Source of the DNA: JBNJGT01 sp051819765
GTDB lineage: Archaea > Nanobdellota > Nanobdellia > Woesearchaeales > JACJVW01
DNA: 30,867 nt
Assembly (NCBI GenBank): GCA_051819765.1
Contig: JBNJGT010000012.1
Location: 1-30,867, forward strand
Direction: 5' to 3'
The notes under the pieces are model-generated. The model was not told where the DNA came from and did no database searches. It saw nothing but the letters and a program-made list of their open reading frames with translations. Each line of letters starts with the position of its first letter. The first letter of the stretch is position 1. This document shows, piece by piece, positions 24,902-30,867 of this stretch. Position numbers and translations under genes: made by a program.

Positions 24902-24970
24902 AACCTATTCAGGGTTGCATTTTGCAAGCGATTCTCCCGCAAACATGCAGCTGGAATAGGTTTGAACCTA
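24902..24970 (+). promoter_or_regulatory. Long hairpin with a competing alternative pairing
   Basis: AACCTATTCAG (24902-24912) pairs with CTGGAATAGGTT (24951-24962, one bulge). The TAGGTT in the right arm (24957-24962) can instead pair with a second AACCTA at 24965-24970. The two foldings exclude each other, as in a switch or attenuator. A small TTGCA-TTT-TGCAA hairpin (24915-24927) sits in the loop. Confidence 0.4.
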
Positions 24971-25098
24971 CACTCTCTTTTTTGTGAGTGAGGATCTAGA
25001 ATTATCTGGTCCAAATCGCTTCTGTTCAGAGGGCCCAGGGAATATCCCTTACCGGGAGTCGTTCGCACAAATATTGTGAAGATACTAATCAATCTTTC
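24966..25098 (+). repeat. R2: diverged relative of the R1 element
   Basis: It aligns with R1 (about 80-215) in the same order: CTA..TCTCTTTT..GTGAGTGA, then AT.ATxTGGxCCAAA, AGAGG, TCCCTTAC(G/C)GGGA and TTCG.A.A...ATACxAA. The core hairpin TCCC-TTACC-GGGA is at 25045-25057. The 3' partner of the R1 closing stem is missing. No TATA box is seen at the matching position. Confidence 0.6.
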
Positions 25099-25103
25099 AG
25101 GCA

Positions 25104-25263
25104 AAGTGAATCGAGTTTTTCGAAGAAATGACCTGCATCAACGCAGGCCAATCAGTATTCTCATAGAAGGTGAAAGGTCCCTTACGGGGATGTCACCTCT
25201 TTTTAAAAAGAAACGAGGCCGAAGTCGATGCTAACGGAATTCTTCGAAAAACTCAAGTGAATC
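25104..25263. mobile_element. MITE-like element: 15-bp perfect inverted ends inside a 9-bp direct repeat
   Basis: GAGTTTTTCGAAGAA (25113-25127) and its exact reverse complement TTCTTCGAAAAACTC (25240-25254) bound a 142-bp interval. AAGTGAATC abuts both outer ends (25104-25112, 25255-25263) like a target-site duplication. The inside is not coding. It folds into CCTGC/GCAGG (25132-25147), AGGTGA/TCACCT enclosing the core TCCC-TTACG-GGGA (25168-25198), and a perfect 14-bp palindrome TCTTTTTAAAAAGA (25198-25211). The core equals that of R1. Either a non-autonomous mobile element or an RNA with a closing stem would explain this. Confidence 0.55.
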
Positions 25264-25424
25264 GGGTCACAAAACTTTTTCCGTGATGGACATTTCTTTT
25301 TGTAGGTATATTTCTGATGGATCCAACCTTTAGTTCCATTGCCACCCCGTCGACAATATTTGATTTTTAATTCCACTAGAAATTTTTTTGAAAATATTCT
25401 CATCACGAAGCGATTTGGTGACCC
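25264..25424. other. Second stem-bounded unit upstream of psmB
   Basis: GGGTCAC (25264-25270) pairs with GTGACCC (25418-25424), extended by AAA/TTT across a bulge. It begins directly after the second AAGTGAATC and ends at a third near-copy, AGTGAATC (25425-25432). The inside is A/T-rich and has no ORF. It is unlike R1 in sequence. Confidence 0.4.
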
Positions 25425-25438
25425 AGTGAATCGAAACC

Positions 25439-25446
25439 TTTAAATA
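25439..25446 (+). promoter_or_regulatory. TATA box of psmB-aCPSF1
   Basis: TTTAAATA, preceded by GAAACC as a possible BRE. The start site is predicted near 25468. This rules out the in-frame ATG at 25454 and supports the ATG at 25490 with a leader of about 22 nt. Confidence 0.55.
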
Positions 25447-25489
25447 AAAAGGGATGTTACACACTACTATTAGAATTCTTACGATTAAA

Positions 25490-26125
25490 ATGGCAGAAAA
25501 CGTTATGAAAACAGGTACAACAACATTAGGTATTGTGTGCAAGGAGGGACTTGTCCTCGCTGCAGATATGCGGGCAACAGCGGGTCACTTGATTGCACAA
25601 AAAGACACACAAAAGATAGCAAAGTTGACAGATAAGATTGCAGTCACGATGGCAGGGACTGCATCAGATGGTCAGATGCTTATCAGGTTGACTAAGGCGG
25701 AACTGAAGATTCGCGCTATCCGGAACAATCTGCCCGCCTCAGTTCGTGAAGCGGCAAACCTCATGGCCCGGATGGTCTACCAAAACATCAGGCGACCCAG
25801 CATGATACCCGGAGTCTCCCATTTTGTTTTGGGTGGTCACGATGAATCAGGAGCGTATCTCTTTGACATCTTCCCTGACGGAACAATCTCCGAGTGTAAA
25901 TATTACATCTCCTCTGGTTCAGGAAGCGTCATGGCATACGGTGTCCTTGAAACACTTTACAAGGAGAACATGACCCTTGAGGAGGGGGTAAAGCTGGCAA
26001 AACAGTGCATCAATGCGGCCATCGCGCGCGACAGTGCGTCTGGAAATGGTGCAGAGATCTACACCATCACCAAAGACGGCGCAAATAAGATCTTCCACGA
26101 GGAGATCGAATATAAGATTAATTAA
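25490..26125 (+). CDS. psmB: Proteasome beta subunit
   Basis: The 20S proteasome catalytic subunit. With the ATG at 25490 the 9-residue propeptide MAENVMKTG is removed before the catalytic Thr (TTTLG). Numbered from the mature Thr1, Asp17, Arg19 and Lys33 are all present (AADMRAT...DTQK), and the later RDSASGNG carries the D166/S169-type residues. The mature length of 202 residues is normal. The longer start at 25454 is rejected because it lies too close to the TATA box. The gene is followed after 23 bp by aCPSF1, an adjacency I recall from other archaea. A T8 run (26131-26138) lies between the two genes. Confidence 0.96.
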   Translation: MAENVMKTGTTTLGIVCKEGLVLAADMRATAGHLIAQKDTQKIAKLTDKIAVTMAGTASDGQMLIRLTKAELKIRAIRNNLPASVREAANLMARMVYQNIRRPSMIPGVSHFVLGGHDESGAYLFDIFPDGTISECKYYISSGSGSVMAYGVLETLYKENMTLEEGVKLAKQCINAAIARDSASGNGAEIYTITKDGANKIFHEEIEYKIN

Positions 26126-26148
26126 AATTCTTTTTTTTGGTGTCAAGT

Positions 26149-28041
26149 ATGAGTGAAATAATAGACGAGATACTTAAGCATATTCCAAAGAATAAGGTCA
26201 GCGAAGCCGGTTTTGAAGGAGCAAACATTGTCCTGTATACAAAGGACAAGGACTTCTTTCTTGAAAACAACGGGCTGATCAAGAAGATTGTGCATGAGAT
26301 AAAGAAACGAATCGAGCTTCGGCCAGATCCGTCCATAACTGTTGAACCAGAACGGGCAGAGCAAGAGATCAGGAAGCTCATCCCTGACGAGGCAGGTCTT
26401 TGTAATGTGATTTTTGACCCGAACAGATCGCGCGTCATAATCGAGGCAGAGAAGCCTGGTCTTGCCATTGGTAAGCAGGGAGCGATTCTTCGGGACATCC
26501 GTGCGCGAGCACTATGGGTGCCTCACATTCGGAGGACTGCTCCGATCAAGACTGACATTGTCGATAACATTCGTATGGTGCTCTACAATAATTCCGAGTA
26601 CCGCAGGAAATTCCTTGATAAAGTAGGTCACCGTATCTATGATGGATGGATCCGTGGCAAGAAGGATGAATGGATCAGGGTCACAACCCTTGGTGGCGGA
26701 CGCCAGGTCGGGCGTTCATCCCTGTTTGTCCATACACCCGAATCCCGGATACTCTTGGACTGCGGCATAGATGTTGCAGGAAACGAACAGGACCAGTATC
26801 CTCATCTTGAGGCTCCTGAATTCAAGATAGATGAGCTTGACGCAGTCGTCATCACTCACTCCCATCTTGATCATTGTGGCCTTGTGCCATGGCTCTTCAA
26901 GATGGGCTATAGGGGTCCAGTGTATTGTACGATGCCCACCAGAGATGTCATGGGTTTGATGCTGCTTGACCTTATCAAGATTGCGCGAGGCGAGAACAAA
27001 GATCCCCTCTTCTCAGTGGATGACGTAAAGGAGATGGTCAAACATACCATCTGTCTTGATTACGAGGAGGTCACTGATATAACTCCTGATATACGACTGA
27101 CCCTGTACAATGCAGGTCACACGCTCGGTTCAGCAATGACTCATCTGCACATCGGCAATGGGCTTCATAACATGCTATACACTGGTGACCTCAAGTACGC
27201 ACACACAGGCCTGCTCTCAGCAGCTCACTCAGATTTCCCACGGCTTGAGACTCTCATGATCGAATCCACCTATGGTGCACGAGAGAATGTGTTGCCGCCG
27301 CAAAAGGAAGGTGACGCTCAGCTCAAGGAGATTGTCATCAACACTATCAACCGTAACGGAAAAGTGTTGATCCCTACCCTTGGCTCCGGCCGTGCCCAGG
27401 AGATAATGGTGATGATTGAGCAGTTGGTGAGGACAAAACACATCCCTGAGACACCGGTCTATATTGATGGGCTTGTCTGGGATGTGACTGCGATCCATAC
27501 AGCCTATCCTGAATTCATGAACAATTCCGTACGTAAGATGATCTTCCATAAGGATCAGAATCCCTTTCTTTCACCCATCTTCAGGCGCGTTGGAAGCAAG
27601 AAAGAGCGCCGGCAGATCATCGAAGAAGAGGGCTCCTGCATCGTCCTTGCGACCTCTGGTATGTTGGTAGGTGGCCCTTCGGTTGAGTATTTGCGGGAGT
27701 TTGCTGAAAACAAGAATAACTCGCTTGTGTTTTCCTGTTACCAGGCAGAAGGTTCCCTTGGAAAACGGATCCAGTCAGGTGAACGGGAGATTATCTTCAA
27801 GAACGGTAACAAGCAGGAGATTGTGGAGATCAAGATGGAAGTGCTTCGTGTTGAGATCACAGGCCACTCTGACCGCAAGCAACTCATGAATTATATGCAT
27901 CGCATCAACCCGAAGCCAAAGAAAGTTATGATTGTCCATGGTGAGAACTCACGATGCCTTGACCTTGCATCCTCGATCCATAAGTCCTGTCGGGTAGAAA
28001 CCGTCGCTCCACGAAATCTGGAGGCCCATCGCCTAAAATGA
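26149..28041 (+). CDS. fttA: aCPSF1/FttA: KH-KH-MBL-beta-CASP transcription termination ribonuclease
   Basis: A 630-residue homologue of the 73-kDa CPSF nuclease, which cleaves nascent RNA after U-rich sites and terminates transcription in archaea. There are two N-terminal KH domains (about 1-145, with the second-domain loop IGKQGA), then the MBL core with THSHLDHCGLVP near 240-250, then a beta-CASP domain (LIPTLGSGRAQE, TSGMLVGGPS) and C-terminal HSDRKQL and HGE motifs. The ATG at 26149 has GGTG 6 nt upstream; upstream TTG/GTG codons (26137, 26140) are weaker. It is probably co-transcribed with psmB. The 3' end overlaps the convergent flavoprotein gene by 9 nt. Confidence 0.95.
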   Translation: MSEIIDEILKHIPKNKVSEAGFEGANIVLYTKDKDFFLENNGLIKKIVHEIKKRIELRPDPSITVEPERAEQEIRKLIPDEAGLCNVIFDPNRSRVIIEAEKPGLAIGKQGAILRDIRARALWVPHIRRTAPIKTDIVDNIRMVLYNNSEYRRKFLDKVGHRIYDGWIRGKKDEWIRVTTLGGGRQVGRSSLFVHTPESRILLDCGIDVAGNEQDQYPHLEAPEFKIDELDAVVITHSHLDHCGLVPWLFKMGYRGPVYCTMPTRDVMGLMLLDLIKIARGENKDPLFSVDDVKEMVKHTICLDYEEVTDITPDIRLTLYNAGHTLGSAMTHLHIGNGLHNMLYTGDLKYAHTGLLSAAHSDFPRLETLMIESTYGARENVLPPQKEGDAQLKEIVINTINRNGKVLIPTLGSGRAQEIMVMIEQLVRTKHIPETPVYIDGLVWDVTAIHTAYPEFMNNSVRKMIFHKDQNPFLSPIFRRVGSKKERRQIIEEEGSCIVLATSGMLVGGPSVEYLREFAENKNNSLVFSCYQAEGSLGKRIQSGEREIIFKNGNKQEIVEIKMEVLRVEITGHSDRKQLMNYMHRINPKPKKVMIVHGENSRCLDLASSIHKSCRVETVAPRNLEAHRLK

Positions 28042-29352
28042 GAATCTGAAATACAGTTTCATCAGGCTTCGTTTTAAGGGCGAAACTTCTTTGTTCAGGT
28101 AGTCACTCAAAGCCTCTTTGACTGCCCGCGCTCGTACTGGATATGCATAGGTTTTCCTGAGGAGCTGTGTGAGGTGGATCTTCTCTTGATGTGCAAGCGA
28201 AAGTTCCTGCATCACTTCCCCCGCCTCTGGACAAATCATGGTCCCTCCCAGAATTCTTCCTTTCGCGGCATAGAAGACTATCCTTCCACTGGTTTCATCA
28301 ATGCGCGAACGGATATCTGTGAAATCCTTGACTATCCGGTCATAGGGCACATCAATCTCCTCTTCCCGCATGCCAAAGCTTGCGATCTCCGGATCCGAAA
28401 ATGTTACCCACGAGAAATTCTTGTAGGATAATGCCCTCTTGACGGGAGAGAACAGGTTGGTGAGTATTATTTCAGCCTGCATTTCTGCTGCATGGGTAAA
28501 CATGTGATTGCCGGTCACATCGCCGCAAACAAACACCGATTTGTTTGTTGTCTGCAGATACTGGTTCGTGACAATCGCGCCCTCCTTTATCTTTATCCCT
28601 GCCATCTCACAATGCAGTTCATCCAATGCTGGTTCTCGCCCTATTGCCGCAAGCAGTTCATCATAGGCGATCTGTGTGTTATCTTCAAGGATGATCCTCT
28701 CCTGTATTGTTTTAGGTCGTGCATTGAGGAGGATACGCATGCCAAGTCCTTCAAGCTGTTCCTTTAGTCTATCTGAAATTTCCCATGGCTCATTCGGCAG
28801 GAGTTGCTTGGCATCATGTATGAGGGTGACCTGAGAACCCAGCCGGTGGAATGCCTGCCCGAGCTCAACTCCCATGGGTCCTCCTCCGATGACAACGAGG
28901 CTGCGGGGTAGTTTAGTGAGATCAAAGATTGTCCGATTTGTATGGTGTGGTATCTTCGTATCAAGTCTTCTCGGTCTTGTTCCAGTGGCAACGATGATGT
29001 GTTTTGCGCTGAACACCTTGGTTCCCACTCTCACCTGATTGCGTGCAAAAAACTGGGCTGTTCCAAACTCCAGTTCAATGCCTGATTTCTGGAGAGCTTC
29101 CGCATTGTATACGTTCCTGATCCCCTCCTGGATTTTTTTCATGTGAGCTCGTGCTTTTGAGAAATCCTGGCCAAGCTTGGCTGCGTGTATCAGAGCTTTG
29201 CTCGGGATACAGCCGTGATTCAGGCACTCCCCACCTATATCACTTTCTTTTTTTGTGATGAGCAAGACCTCAAGCCCATACTCTCGTGCTCCCTGGGCCA
29301 CATGGAGTCCGGCAATACCGCTTCCGATGACAATCAGATCGAATTTGCCCAT
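28033..29352 (-). CDS. FAD-dependent pyridine nucleotide-disulfide oxidoreductase (MerA/Lpd-like)
   Basis: A 439-residue flavoprotein. It has an N-terminal dinucleotide fold IGSGIAGLHV and the redox-active disulfide C43-LNHG-C48 in GGECLNHGCIPSK. A second dinucleotide fold is VVIGGGPMGVELG, the FAD-binding motif is VFVCGDVTGN, and a dimerisation domain follows. The C-terminal catalytic His of dihydrolipoamide dehydrogenase (HAHPTxSE) is not visible; the matching stretch reads YAYPVRARAV. A mercuric-reductase-like or other disulfide reductase is therefore likelier than true Lpd. GGTGATC sits 2 nt before the ATG, inside the end of the upstream rubrerythrin gene, so the two are co-transcribed. 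Confidence 0.88.
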   Translation of the reverse strand: MGKFDLIVIGSGIAGLHVAQGAREYGLEVLLITKKESDIGGECLNHGCIPSKALIHAAKLGQDFSKARAHMKKIQEGIRNVYNAEALQKSGIELEFGTAQFFARNQVRVGTKVFSAKHIIVATGTRPRRLDTKIPHHTNRTIFDLTKLPRSLVVIGGGPMGVELGQAFHRLGSQVTLIHDAKQLLPNEPWEISDRLKEQLEGLGMRILLNARPKTIQERIILEDNTQIAYDELLAAIGREPALDELHCEMAGIKIKEGAIVTNQYLQTTNKSVFVCGDVTGNHMFTHAAEMQAEIILTNLFSPVKRALSYKNFSWVTFSDPEIASFGMREEEIDVPYDRIVKDFTDIRSRIDETSGRIVFYAAKGRILGGTMICPEAGEVMQELSLAHQEKIHLTQLLRKTYAYPVRARAVKEALSDYLNKEVSPLKRSLMKLYFRFSF

Positions 29353-29356
29353 CTGA

Positions 29357-29773
29357 TCACCCGAACATGAGCGCGAACTCTTTTTTCAATAATTCCTTAT
29401 GTTCATGTTCCTCTGAGGCAAGTTTTCTGAAAAGCTCTTTTGTATCCCCTTCACATCCATCAGCCAGCATCTCGTAGGTCTCCCGCTCAGCATTCTCACG
29501 TTGCATGGCAAGAATCAGGATCTCCTTGAGCTCTGCCAACTCATTAAGGGGGGTGAGTGTCAGTTTCTCAGCGATGGTTGCATCATGTGGTTGCCCGAGT
29601 TCACTTACCTCAAGGCTTTCCAGCTTCTCCTTGTGTCCCTGTTCCTCATGTGCAAGGCGTTCAAGCAGTTCTTTTTGTGAGTCTGTTGTCGCAAGATCCC
29701 GTGCCTTCAGGTACATATCCCGTGCCTGCTCTTCCGCACGGATCGCTGCATCCATTATCTCGGTTAGTTCCAT
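29357..29773 (-). CDS. Rubrerythrin-like ferritin-family di-iron protein
   Basis: A 138-residue four-helix protein with two EExxH-type iron-binding motifs (HEEQGHKE and SEEHEHKE) and partner helices (EEQARDMY, ENAERETY). That is the ferritin-like core of rubrerythrin without the C-terminal rubredoxin domain. Such proteins reduce peroxide or store iron, usually with an electron-donating flavoprotein; the MerA/Lpd-like gene directly downstream is a candidate partner. A TTTAAATT box (29796-29803) is centred 27 nt before the ATG, so it can be expressed separately from the two upstream small genes. Confidence 0.87.
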   Translation of the reverse strand: MELTEIMDAAIRAEEQARDMYLKARDLATTDSQKELLERLAHEEQGHKEKLESLEVSELGQPHDATIAEKLTLTPLNELAELKEILILAMQRENAERETYEMLADGCEGDTKELFRKLASEEHEHKELLKKEFALMFG

Positions 29774-29795
29774 AAAGAAAAAACAGGAAGTGAAT

Positions 29796-29803
29796 AATTT
29801 AAA
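29796..29803 (-). promoter_or_regulatory. TATA box of the rubrerythrin-like gene
   Basis: TTTAAATT on the minus strand, centred 27 nt before the ATG at 29773. It overlaps the stop codon of the 46-residue small ORF. Confidence 0.4.
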
Positions 29804-29939
29804 TTTTTAGGTTCTTCACTTCCTTTTTGAGCAGATCACGCTCAATCTGCCCTGGTAGTGTATCCTCAAATATGCGTTCCAGTTCGTAGGCGATGCTGTC
29901 CGTATCTACGCATCTCCCCCTATTGCACCTGATATCCAT
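29799..29939 (-). CDS. 46-residue small protein with an RCNRGRC motif
   Basis: A small ORF starting 5 nt after the stop of the DUF1858-like gene, with that gene's AAGGGGTGA forming a good Shine-Dalgarno 5-7 nt before the ATG. The N-terminus has two cysteines in CNRGRC (residues 5-10), then an acidic helix and a basic C-terminus ending VKNLKI. No known family is recognised. Its place in a redox cluster and the paired cysteines suggest metal binding or a thiol switch, which is inference. Confidence 0.6.
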   Translation of the reverse strand: MDIRCNRGRCVDTDSIAYELERIFEDTLPGQIERDLLKKEVKNLKI

Positions 29940-29944
29940 CGTTC

Positions 29945-30130
29945 TCACCCCTTGTTCAGTTCTTTGATAAGTTCATCCGGCTCAATACCGTGTGCCTTGG
30001 CGCCCTCTTCGATGGTCTCAGAGCTTGCGATCATGCACCCGAGGCAATGCATCCCGAACCGTTGCAATATCGATGCCGCTTCAGGTTTCTTTGAAAGCAC
30101 ATCCCTGATTGTCATATTTCCTTCGATCAT
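29945..30130 (-). CDS. DUF1858-like small CxxC protein
   Basis: A 61-residue helical protein with MTIRDVLSKKPEA and FGMHCLGC (C29, C32), the pattern of the DUF1858 domain often found beside hybrid-cluster and other redox proteins. The ATG at 30130 is preceded by GGTGAT (30134-30139) and a TTTATATA box (30162-30169). An in-frame ATG at 30115 is an alternative. It is the first gene of the redox cluster and lies head to head with the Lrp-like regulator. Confidence 0.8.
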   Translation of the reverse strand: MIEGNMTIRDVLSKKPEAASILQRFGMHCLGCMIASSETIEEGAKAHGIEPDELIKELNKG

Positions 30131-30161
30131 TGTATCACCATAGTGTATAGGGTTTTGATAA

Positions 30162-30169
30162 TATATAAA
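30162..30169 (-). promoter_or_regulatory. TATA box of the DUF1858-led operon
   Basis: TTTATATA on the minus strand. The start site is predicted near 30139, at the edge of the GGTGAT Shine-Dalgarno. Confidence 0.5.
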
Positions 30170-30227
30170 ACTTATAGCTTTGAAATATAAATGAAATCTC
30201 GCCCAACTTATGATCTATAGAAAAATC

Positions 30228-30234
30228 TATATAT
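30228..30234 (+). promoter_or_regulatory. TATA box of the Lrp/AsnC-like gene
   Basis: TATATAT centred 25 nt before the ATG at 30256, predicting a leaderless mRNA. It shares a 125-bp divergent region with the DUF1858 promoter. Confidence 0.5.
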
Positions 30235-30255
30235 CTCTGTTGTTTCTCATGCATC

Positions 30256-30759
30256 ATGGATCTGTTCCAGGGAAAACTCAATCTCGACCAGCGTGATTAC
30301 ACCATCATATCCCTTCTGCAGGAAAACCCAAAAGTATCACAGGAAGAGATCGCAAAGAAGATAAAACTGTCCCAGCCCTCAGTCGGTGCCCGCATCAAGA
30401 GACTTTCTGAGAAAGGAATCATACAGATCGTGAATGGTGTGAATTTCAAGGTGGTTGATCTCTTCCTTGCCAAAGTGGATGTCTATGCATCCGATACCAA
30501 AGCAGTCCTCGATGAGTTTTTGGGTTGCCCCTGGTTCATCAATGGCCTGGTGACATCAGGCCGCTATAATCTCTGTCTGCTCTTTGTATCCACCGACCTC
30601 AAATGCATTGAAGGTATCGTCAATACCCATCTCCGCGATAATGGACATGTCCGGGACGTGGAAATGAACATTGTGATTTCTGCGGCAAAGGATCTGGTTC
30701 TCCCCCTCAACCTCAATGGTGAGAATCCCCGATGCAACAAGGATTGCCAGAAGTTCTAG
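30256..30759 (+). CDS. Lrp/AsnC family transcriptional regulator
   Basis: A 167-residue regulator. The N-terminal HTH is LDQRDYTIISLLQENPKVS followed by LSQPSVGARIKRLSEKGII (residues about 9-55), then an alpha-beta RAM-like domain. The C-terminal tail RCNKDCQKF carries two cysteines and resembles the RCNRGRC of the small ORF across the divergent promoter. Regulation of that redox cluster is likely from position, and a thiol or metal sensor is possible, but neither is shown directly. Its stop codon overlaps that of the convergent partial reductase within a CTAG. Confidence 0.85.
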   Translation: MDLFQGKLNLDQRDYTIISLLQENPKVSQEEIAKKIKLSQPSVGARIKRLSEKGIIQIVNGVNFKVVDLFLAKVDVYASDTKAVLDEFLGCPWFINGLVTSGRYNLCLLFVSTDLKCIEGIVNTHLRDNGHVRDVEMNIVISAAKDLVLPLNLNGENPRCNKDCQKF

Positions 30760-30867
30760 ATCTCCCAAGGCTCGATGCGAACATCCGCTGCTCCCAGTTC
30801 TGAAAGGATTTTGCGCAGGGATGCAGTCATGGGTGGTGGCCCGCACACCAACCAGGTATGCCGGGCA
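30756..30867 (-). CDS. C-terminal fragment of a ferredoxin-NAD(P)H reductase-like oxidoreductase
   Basis: The frame enters from the right edge and ends at 30756. The visible 36 residues include WLVCGPPPMTASLRKIL, the CGPPPM signature of the NAD-binding domain of FNR-like flavoproteins (dihydroorotate dehydrogenase electron-transfer subunits, hydrogenase gamma subunits, ferredoxin reductases). The N-terminal FAD part is outside the window, so the exact subfamily cannot be given. Confidence 0.75.
   Translation of the reverse strand, partial: ARHTWLVCGPPPMTASLRKILSELGAADVRIEPWEI

Larger units (their letters stand above)
24789..25103. other. Gene-free region, left half: tandem repeat, long hairpin and R1-related sequence
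   Basis: No supportable ORF. It holds a perfect 19-bp tandem duplication (24846-24883), a 61-nt hairpin (24902-24962) and a segment (about 24966-25098) recognisably related to R1 at the left end of the window. The following 25104-25453 holds two stem-bounded units and the psmB promoter. Confidence 0.6.

Noticed and set aside
24940..24985. tRNA T-arm-like sequence on the minus strand (GTAGGTTCAAACCTAT)
   Set aside because: The loop has 6 instead of 7 nt, and no acceptor stem or anticodon arm can be drawn around it.
24841..25104. 87-residue minus-strand ORF
   Set aside because: It spans the R1-related sequence, and R1 itself has no matching frame, so coding is unlikely.
24881..25330. C/D-box sRNA-like words (TGATGA, CTGATGG, GTGATGG)
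   Set aside because: Boxes C, D, C' and D' do not fall at the required spacing.
24789..25453. CRISPR array or RNase P / SRP RNA
   Set aside because: No regular repeat-spacer pattern, and the conserved RNase P and SRP core sequences are not found.
25203..25542. Two overlapping minus-strand ORFs upstream of and into psmB
   Set aside because: They overlap the psmB promoter and start and have no SD or TATA box.

Overview
This window is about 31 kb of densely coding archaeal chromosome. The archaeal assignment rests on several independent signs: a proteasome beta subunit with a short propeptide followed by aCPSF1 (KH-KH-MBL-beta-CASP), an archaeal SMC, FlaI/TadC-type secretion ATPases, a cell-surface subtilase with a PGF-pre-PGF-like domain, GGTGAT-type Shine-Dalgarno sites, and TATA boxes (TTTATATA / TATTTAAA) centred 25-30 nt before many start codons, as in leaderless mRNAs. 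A DPANN lineage (Woesearchaeota-like) or a related euryarchaeal group fits the gene set, but this is inference. I see no tRNA, rRNA, CRISPR array or transposase gene.

Layout. 1-378: intergenic, with a candidate self-contained structured RNA (R1). 379-9389 (minus): a type IV pilus/secretion-like block. It runs from a winged-helix coiled-coil protein to a FlaI-like ATPase with a histone-H1-like Lys/Ala tail, a CBS-pair protein, an MBL-fold hydrolase, a second secretion ATPase and a double-domain TadC/FlaJ membrane protein. No pilin is present. 9456-10376 (minus): a voltage-sensor-like membrane protein without an obvious pore. 10646-11848 (plus): a U32 Fe-S protein of the RNA-hydroxylation type. 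12020-13237 (plus): a two-domain protein closely resembling eukaryotic 6-phosphofructo-2-kinase/fructose-2,6-bisphosphatase. 13250-17702 (minus): RDD protein, SppA and a membrane-anchored subtilase in one operon. 17818-21315 (plus): SMC. 21305-23314 (minus): small membrane protein, PIG-L deacetylase and GT4 glycosyltransferase.

23429-24788 (plus): a 37-residue small ORF with its own promoter and strong SD, then TsaC/Sua5 and a metallophosphoesterase. 24789-25453 is a 665-bp gene-free stretch packed with repeats and hairpins. It includes a relative of R1, a 142-bp element with perfect 15-bp inverted ends flanked by a 9-bp direct repeat, and a second stem-bounded unit. 25490-28041 (plus): psmB and aCPSF1. 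28033-30130 (minus): a redox cluster of DUF1858 protein, a 46-residue Cys-containing small ORF, a rubrerythrin-like ferritin and a MerA/Lpd-like flavoprotein. A divergent Lrp/AsnC regulator (30256-30759) and the C-terminal end of a ferredoxin-reductase-like protein (30756-30867) complete the window.

The most interesting points are the archaeal PFK-2/FBPase-2-like protein, the DNA-binding-like parts coupled to a secretion ATPase, and the structured intergenic repeat/RNA family shared by the two largest gene-free regions. All functional statements come from motif recognition by eye; no database search was run.
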